Made by a program: the position numbers and the translations under genes. DNA of 64,000 nt from Piscicola geometra (lineage: Eukaryota > Annelida > Clitellata > Hirudinida > Piscicolidae), in contig OX030960.1 of the NCBI GenBank assembly GCA_943735955.1, positions 1,028,634-1,092,633 of the forward strand, in the 5' to 3' direction. Below are positions 57,584 through 64,000 of this stretch, in pieces. The notes under the pieces were generated by a model. It was not told the DNA's origin. It ran no database searches and saw only the letters and a program-made list of their open reading frames with translations. Within the stretch, counting starts at the first letter, position 1. Every line of letters begins with the position of its first letter.

Positions 57584-59828
57584 TAGGGCGGGTCATACTT
57601 TTTTACTATTTTATTTTCTTTGGCACATAAGTTACCAATGTGAGGTATACCATGAAGAATTCAGAAATATTTTTTTTAACAAAATTGTTTAGCTACCCGG
57701 AAATGTATTCAAAAACTAACATTTTTGATTAAACTGTTACAACTTTGCATCTAACCAGATTTTTCAGAAAATAATAAAAAACACAAATTAAATTATAAAA
57801 ATTTATATAATTTGTTAAAATTATTTAAAACTATGCCATAAAAAATCCTTTAAAGAATTCTAAAGATACAAAAGAATGAATAAACAGTGTTCTAATAGAG
57901 TCTGGTAATAACTGTCATTGAATTTATGAATTGATTAAGCCTGTTAGATCTTTTTTTAACTGATTTTTGGACTCAAGTTTTTTTGACAGTTCTTGGCCTC
58001 TGATCTAGCCGTCCCTCTCCATTTTCGAATAACCTTTTTCAGACGCTTCTGTCACTTATTTAACATATCTTTTAACTGCTTGAGTGTGACAAGACCAGTT
58101 CGGCACTTTCATTGGATGAGACAAAAACTGATTTATTACTTTATTGCTCATGTCACAGGTTAGAAGAGGTTCAAAGGCTTTGCTCTAATCAATTAAAAGT
58201 TCAAGTATGTTTGCTTTAATGTTTATTTCAGAAAATTTTCTGGATCTAACTGATTTATCACCCAATTGTGTATCTTCATTTCCAACTCCTCTTATTTCCA
58301 AAATTGTATTCATACCAAACCTTCTTTTTTCTTCCTTCGATGAACAAAGCACACATTGGGAAAGCGTACCAAGAAGACCTTCTAACAGTTCGAATGCATT
58401 GATTAATAATGTGTTCTGACTAGTAATGTAACTGCTTCAGCTGATAAAGTACATGTCTAGGTCCTTCAATTCAACTATTCTTGACTTTTATAACGAACCA
58501 AGTAGGAAAATAAACACCCACGATAAATTCTAGTTTTTAAAGTTTTAAATATACATCCCCTTTGAAACTATGATGCGATATCCATAATCTACATATTCTG
58601 TTAGCTGTAGTCAACCATCTAGCTAAATTAACAGGACCAGCTTCAAGAGCGCCAAGGTTATTTGGTAGCCATAATACTGGTCCGAAGATCAATAAGCTAT
58701 TGTATTATTATCTAAAGAAATAAGACGATCACCTATGTCTTCTTTCTTAAAAGATGAATTGATTTCAAGATTTGTAACTTAATCAAGCGTTTTTCCAATT
58801 GGATCATTTCACCTATTTTCACTTGAAGATTTGCCATTCAAAACTGTCATTAAGTGTCAGAAAAGTAATTCATTGGTGTGTAATGTACAAAAAATCCAAC
58901 TTAAATTATTTCCCAAATTCATTTCAATTAAATGCATAACTCCTCCTTCCCTTCCCGTGTTCAAATTGATAGAATATCTTCCTATTGCTTGCAACGTGGT
59001 ATTCATTAGTTTCATCCCAAGAAATTCAGTTATGTTATTGGCAATGACTTTAACATGTTTATTATAAGCTTTTTTTGATCAGATCTATTCTTTCATCAAA
59101 AAATATCCAGTCTGTAACTTTTGTCATACAATAATCATCCAACTTGTTAGACATGCTTTCCATGACTTTATCTTTAGCTCTTCTAACTTTACATTGATCA
59201 ATTAATAATCTATAATTATCTTTTGAAATTAACTCTGCATCTATCCAACAAACTTACTCATTAAACAACTTTTTAATCCAGTATTAGACACCACTTGAAA
59301 ATATTCTCCCTTTTGAAACTGAAACAAGTGACAAAAAGGAGAACAAAAAAAGACACTAAAAATAATTTAAGTTTATTTATTTTTTATATATTTTTTTGAC
59401 TATTTATTTTTATTTAATTATTGTATAAACTCGTTTTAAGTCTTAATAAATTGAAAATATTCAACAACAACAAATATTGAAAAAACGCGTTTTTAAACTT
59501 TTTTCAAATCATTTTTCGGGTAGCCAAATATTGTCTGATTTCCGATTTTTATATGTTTTTGAGTTCCTCATGGCAATCCTCATATTTTAAGACCATGAAC
59601 TGATGTATAAACTAGTTTCAAGTTCAAATAAATTGAAAATTTTTAACCACAACTAATATTGAAAAAACGAAATATTTCACTTTTTTCAAATCATTTTTCG
59701 GGTAGCTAAATATTGTCTGAATTAGAATTTTTATATGTTATTGAGTTCCTCGTGGCAATCCTCACATTTGGAGACCATATACCATTTTAAATCATGATTA
59801 TTTTTTCTCAATAGTATGACCCGCCCTA
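57584..59828 (-). mobile_element. DNA transposon with perfect 16-bp TIRs, family unassigned
   Basis: The ends TAGGGCGGGTCATACT (57584-57599) and its exact reverse complement (59813-59828) define a 2245-bp element. The minus strand has scattered protein-like pieces in different frames, for example PVNLARWLTTANRICRLWIS near 58655-58595, which looks like a decayed transposase. Two direct copies of a segment of about 185 bp lie near the right end (59424-59790). The flanks ATGTAAAG and ATGTGCAT share only five of eight bases, so a target duplication is not established. The superfamily is undetermined. Confidence 0.75.
59424..59790. repeat. About 185-bp segment repeated twice in tandem
   Basis: The two copies start GTATAAACTCGTTTTAAGTC (about 59424) and GTATAAACTAGTTTCAAGTT (about 59606) and run in parallel through TTTTTCAAATCATTTTTCGG and GAGTTCCTCRTGGCAATCCT. 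Divergence is moderate. They are subterminal to the right TIR of the element at 57584-59828. Confidence 0.85.
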
Positions 59829-60239
59829 ATGTGCATATTAAAAGTGTAGGAATATACAAGTGTAATTAAGGTCTAATGGTGTTCTGTTTTTCCACAGACT
59901 TTATCACATGTTAGTGTTATTAAAGTGGCATTTCTAAGTTTTTGTGTAGACTGATTTTCGAAAAATTGCCAGACTTCTCTGATAGGCCCCCCCTGGTTGC
60001 GCCACTGCACCCAAAAAACGCCTGCAAACTACCTACAAACTGAAACTGAAATAGTTGCATCAAGTTTGAATAAAACTGAAATAAAAATGACTGTTTTGTA
60101 TTAAAGTATAACGATATAGAAATGATAGATCCTCAAACAAACTAAAATTGAAAAATTTGTTATAAAGATAATTTTTAAAAAAATTTAAATGATTTTTCCA
60201 ACTTTTAAAAGTTAAATATGTTTTCTAAATTCTTCAAGC
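59829..60239. other. AT-rich spacer
   Basis: A short patch ATAGGCCCCCCCTGGTTGCG near 59980 is GC-rich and resembles fragments of DNA transposon ends. No gene is seen. Confidence 0.4.
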
Positions 60240-60486
60240 AAAAGCAACCACCACATCTGAGACATTAAAATCTATGCAATCACAGCTGGATCAATATTTG
60301 ATAGAAGTTGAAAAAGAACGAACACTTAAATATTGGATTAATAATCAGACTAAATTAGCCTGTTTCTCAGAACTTGCTTCTTGACATTCTTGCGGCCCAA
60401 TTTCACAGGTTTATGTGAAGATAATATTTTCGGCATGTGGCATGCTTTATCAGAGTCGTCGAAACAGAATTACAAAATACTTTGAT
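60240..60486 (+). pseudogene. hAT transposase C-terminal remnant, left part
   Basis: About 60270-60365 reads MQSQLDQYLIEVEKERTLKY then WINNQTK, and about 60410-60470 ends with SACGMLYQSRRNR, the hAT dimerisation pattern. The 3' flank is interrupted at about 60487 by foldback B3 and resumes at about 62410 (CCTTGAATTAAAAGTTAGGA), as shown by comparison with 1230-1310, where the same text is continuous. Confidence 0.7.
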
Positions 60487-62405
60487 TTACGGAAACCTCA
60501 TCCTAGGAGACTCCATCCTGGAGACCTTATCCTGTGGAGAACTAATCCTGTGGAGACCTCATCCTAGGAGAACTCATCTTGTGGAGACCTCATCCTCTGT
60601 GGACCTCATCTTGTAGAAATTTAATTGTGAAATGTTTATATTAATCAAAGAAATTTTCAATAAAACCCGTTATATAGCTCTTTCAATTATTTCGTTATAT
60701 TTGAAATTTATTTGTATATTATTTATTATTTCGTTTAATTTGAAATTTATTTGTTTATTAAATTATCATTTAATTTTTCAAATTAATTCACTTATTGAAT
60801 TTAATCAGCATTCCAATCTATTCTTAACTTTTTAAAAATCAAAGTAACTATTGCATACTATACAGTCTATACAGGTGGGACGGACAAAAAGCCTCTCGGA
60901 GAAAAAGCCTTCGGATAAAATACCTTCTACAAAAAGCTTCCCGGAAAAAAAAGTCTTGGAGAAAAAGCCTCTCGGAGAAGATGTCTCCTTGTTAATATAA
61001 TATTTTGAATAAAACGGACTTTTTATATAAAAAACGGATTTTTGATAGATTCGTTTCACAATTTTTAAATAAATAAAACGGACTATATTTTTAAAAACGT
61101 AAATAATTAAAACGAACTATAATTATAAGTAGACGGACTTTATTTTTTTATAGATTCGTTTCACAATTTTAAATAAATAAAACGGACTATATTTTTTAAA
61201 AATACATAACTAAAACGATTTATCAAACACAATACAAATTATTGGTAAACGGATGAAAAGTCTTCAGGATAAAAAGTCTTCAGGATAAAAAGTCTTCAGG
61301 ATAAAAAGTCTTCAGAATAAAAATTCTTCAAAAAATTAATTTTTAAAGAAAAATAATCACGATCGAGAACCAGCAAAAAACCTAATGATTAAAGTGAAAA
61401 ATTAACAACAACCAAGTCAAATTTATTCAAATGCTATTTGTAGATTGAACGAAAAAAATATAGCAAAAATTAGATAAAAGTATCACATTTTATTCTTTAA
61501 GTTTTAAGGATCACGTATTAATCACGTATTTTTCCTTAAAATTTAATTTTTTAAAGATTTTTTTTCTGAAAATTTTTTATTCTGAAGACTTTTTATCCTG
61601 AAGACCTTTTATTCTGAAGACTTTTTATTCTGAACACTTTTTATCCTGAACACTTTTTATCCTGAAGACTTTTTATTCTGAAGACTTTTTATCCGTTTAC
61701 AAATAATTTGTATTGTATTTGATAAATTAAAGTTCGTTTTAATTATGTATTTAAAAAAATATAGTACGTTTTATTTATTTAAAATTGTGAAACGAATCTA
61801 TGAAAAAAATAAAGTCCGTTATAGTTATAATTATAGTTCGTTTTAATTATGTAATTTTTAAAAAAAATAGTTTGTTTTATTTATTTAAAATTGTGACACG
61901 AATTTATAAAAAAAATCCGTTTTTTTTATAAAAAGCCCGTTTTATTCATACTAAAATATTAACAAAGAGACTTTTTCTCCGAGAGAATTTTTCTCCAAGA
62001 AGTTTTTTTTTCCGGGAGGCTTTTTGTAGAAGGTGTTTTATCCGAAGGCTTTTTTTCCGAGAGGCTTTTTATCCTACATCCTCTATACAGTGTATAGACA
62101 CGTGTTCAAAAGATAAATGCTGAACAAAGAGAATATGAAAGACAATTAAATAATAATTTTGATTATTGGAATGCTAATTATATTCAATAAGAAATTATTT
62201 AGAAAACTGAAATAATAATTTTAATGAATAAAATTAGTTAAAAAATAATTTTTAAATTTGAAGAACTACTTTAAGTAGCTATAATAAAAATTGTAATAAA
62301 CTTTTCATTGATTGATATTGAAAGTTTCTCAGTTGAATATACACAAGATGAAGTCTCTACAGGATGTAATCTCTACAGGATGAGTGCTTCTAGGATGAGG
62401 TCCCC
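60487..62405. mobile_element. Foldback element family B, copy B3, carrying a nested A element
   Basis: The left arm GGAAACCTCATCCTAGGAGA and related monomers run to about 60620. The right arm (about 62340-62405) has GATGAAGTCTCTACAGGATG and CTAGGATGAGGTCCCC. The interior matches B1 and B2 (ATTAGCATTCCAAT-type text on both sides). Foldback A2 is inserted in its centre. B3 itself interrupts a hAT remnant; the flanks CTTTGATTT and CCTTGAATT may be a decayed 9-bp target duplication. Confidence 0.85.
60875..62081. mobile_element. Foldback element family A, copy A2
   Basis: The inverted arms have the same outer (GAGAAAAAGCCTTCGGATAA), middle (AAACGGACTATATTTTTTAA) and inner (GATAAAAAGTCTTCAG) modules as A1, but fewer inner monomers. 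The centre (about 61330-61560) is closely similar to the centre of A1 (ACCAAGTCAAATTTATTCAA, AAGTTTTAAGGATCACGTAT). Perfect 9-bp duplications TCTATACAG lie at 60866-60874 and 62082-62090. It has no coding capacity and is nested in B3. Confidence 0.92.
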
Positions 62406-62409
62406 AAAT

Positions 62410-62780
62410 ATCAATCCTTGAATTAAAAGTTAGGAAAAAACTAAATTTCAAAAAGCTTTTAATATTGTTTCGTTTAAATATTGTTTTATATCATTACCTT
62501 GTGAATATATAATATTTTTAGAGTTGTTCCCACCAAACAAGAGGACAATTCTCTAAGCCTAATTCAAAGTGAAGGCTATATAGTTTTGGAAGTTTTCTTA
62601 TATTCTAATAGCTTTTTCAACTCTTATTTTTTAAAAACATATTATCTTTTTGAATCGGGGGTCTAATGATGTGGCAATTCTTAACCATTGGATATTCTGA
62701 TTATCTATTACCTGCGGGCAAGACAAACTCTTCTGATCTAATTAAGTTGAATTTAGTTTAGGAAGTTAAAACCCCGCAGG
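62410..62780. other. Right part of the interrupted hAT remnant and spacer
   Basis: 62415-62500 continues the repeat broken by B3 (ACTAAATTTCAAAAAGCTTT as at 1261). The rest is AT-rich. A word GCGGGCAAGACAAACTC near 62714 resembles the GGGGCAAGACGC words at about 63418 and may belong to the pogo-like relic that follows. Confidence 0.5.
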
Positions 62781-62784
62781 TCTT

Positions 62785-63230
62785 TTGACCTCTATAATGG
62801 CTATAAAAAATAATAATAATAAATTTAATTATGATCTTATCAAGGTTTTTGAACAATTGTTCCCCTTCACAAAATGTAAACCATTGAGAAAAAAAGCAAG
62901 ACAAGTAAAATCTGCTAATGTTTTAACAAGCTCCTCCTTTAAGAAAAAAGTTGGAGGGAAAAATAGGAAAAAAATTAAAATGGAAAAAAATACTTAAATA
63001 ATTAAAATATTTGAAACTAAAAGTTTAGAAATTAAAGGAGTTAAATCTGATATGCAGTTTATGTATCAATCTTTTTTATATAAAATCTTACCATTGTTTG
63101 ATAGTTAAGGACTTATACATTGATTCTTCTAGGGAAAAATGGATTCAGTGTGGCAATTGTGATAAATGGGCACATAAAGATTGTACAGAGGGAGTCAGTT
63201 CTTAAGAATTCCTATGTGATTTTCTTCAAT
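62785..63230 (+). pseudogene. pogo/DDE1-type transposase C-terminal relic
   Basis: The frame 62785-62997 contains NVLTSSSFKKKV, like the ILTSSPYK motif after the DDE domain of pogo-type (jerky-like) transposases. After stops and a frame change comes SREKWIQCGNCDKWAHKDCT, then EGVSS and EFLCDF (about 63127-63222), the C-terminal PHD-like Cys/His finger (WIQC..C..WAH..C) of the same family. The catalytic domain is not present. Such proteins move DNA by cut-and-paste at TA targets. It is a relic with several disruptions. Confidence 0.72.
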
Positions 63231-63775
63231 TAACAGTTTCATAAATTACTAAAAGATTTAGAAAAAAATCAACAAAATTTTGTTTATTATTTTTATTTTA
63301 AATAGTTTCATTGAAATATTAAAAGACTTAGTTGTATTTCCTTGTTACATTTTTTAATAATCAAAAATAAAGTAAAAGAAAAAATAGCTTTTAAATGGTG
63401 CGTCTTGCCCGATAGTGGGGCAAGACGCTCGTTTGGTACCTTTGGGAAAATCGGTTTTTAACCTAGAAAAATAATGAATTGAAAAATGGAACAAAAATTA
63501 AACATATCTAATATATTGAAGAATTTAATGCAATGTTTTTATTTAATTATCATTTGATCACTTAAAAGCATTTTAAAAATCCCTTAACATGTGCATCATG
63601 CCCTGCTCTTCCCTAAATGCAATTTTTCCCATTCGTTTGTTGAAAGTAATTTAAATTAGTGTTTGTGTTCACTTGCTGACATTATAGCCAACACAAAAAA
63701 AATAACAGTTTAATTTGGATACATTTGGGATACATTTTTAAACTGCATTAAAATGTTATATGCATTAGATTTTTT
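63231..63775. other. AT-rich spacer with a repeat shared with 42.7 kb
   Basis: 63616-63720 (AAATGCAATTTTTCCCATTC and onward to GTTTGTGTTCACTTGCTGAC) matches 42750-42860. A small palindromic patch GCGTCTTGCCCGATAGTGGG with GCAAGACGC lies at about 63400-63430. No gene is seen. Confidence 0.5.
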
Positions 63776-64000
63776 AAAGCGTTACATTTGTGTAAATGCG
63801 TTACATTTGTTTAAAGCGTTACATTTGTTCAAAGCGTTACATTTGTTTAAATGTGTTACATTTGGTTAAATGCGTAACATTTGTTTAAAGCGTTACATTT
63901 GTTTAAATGTGTTACATTTGTTTAAATGCGTTACATTTGTTTAAATGCGTTATATTTGTTTGAAGCGTTACATTTGTATAAAGGCGTTACATTTGTTCAA
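63776..64000. repeat. 18/19-bp satellite, continues past the window end
   Basis: Tandem units of the form GCGTTACATTTGTTTAAA (18 bp) alternate with 19-bp variants (GCGTTACATTTGTTTAAAT) and TGTTACATTTG variants. About 12 units are visible and the array runs off the right edge. It follows the segment shared with 42.7 kb, so it may have arisen from TTAACG/GCGTTA subterminal repeats of that hAT family. Confidence 0.93.

Overview
This is a eukaryotic, almost certainly invertebrate metazoan, nuclear genomic window. It is very AT-rich and gene-poor, has spliced genes with GT/AG introns, and is filled with transposon relics and microsatellites. There are no operons, CRISPR arrays or other prokaryotic features. 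I cannot name the species. tRNA-derived SINEs, CR1-like LINEs, many hAT elements, piggyBac, Tc1/mariner and pogo relics are all compatible with several invertebrate phyla.

Host genes. The one gene I recognise with confidence is a Tctex-1-type dynein light chain (DYNLT1/3-like) on the + strand. It has five coding exons between 3840 and 11858 and a reconstructed length of 113 codons, the usual length for the family. Just upstream, 2428-3518 looks like the 3'-terminal coding exon of an unrecognised Ser/Lys-rich protein. On the - strand, about 56553 to 54274 holds several exons of an unrecognised gene; two of them (55795-55640 and 54981-54274) join in phase with good splice sites. Short possible exons at 16199-16387 (-) and about 36801-36909 (+) are weaker.

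Mobile DNA, left to right. The dynein gene's introns hold a 383-bp MITE, a Tc1/mariner relic, a tRNA-derived SINE and a CR1 fragment. Next come a hAT relic (12788-14802), a foldback element, a piggyBac relic (16744-18499) and a hAT inserted exactly at its TTAA end (18507-19677). The 19.9-32.4 kb interval is a nested set. A minus-strand LINE is broken by a hAT (30022-31243) and by a block of about 9 kb. That block contains a CR1-like LINE, itself split by a 4.7-kb hAT with a nearly intact transposase, which in turn carries a foldback element, plus a second LINE with endonuclease, RT and zinc finger.

From 32.7 to 39.6 kb there are compound minisatellites and a very long (TG)n tract. From 39.9 to 47.2 kb there are two hAT relics, two copies of a second foldback family and a LINE 3' end. 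From 48 to 54 kb there are a Ty3/gypsy integrase fragment, a SINE, two converging CR1-like LINEs and about 640 bp of (ATCT)n. The right end has a 2.2-kb element with perfect 16-bp terminal inverted repeats, a foldback element nested inside another foldback element (60487-62405), a pogo-type relic and the start of an 18/19-bp satellite.

I found no complete new biological system. The most unusual material is the pair of foldback families, called A and B here. They are built from related short monomers, have no visible transposase, and A is flanked by 9-10-bp duplications. The target-site duplications also give a readable insertion history.
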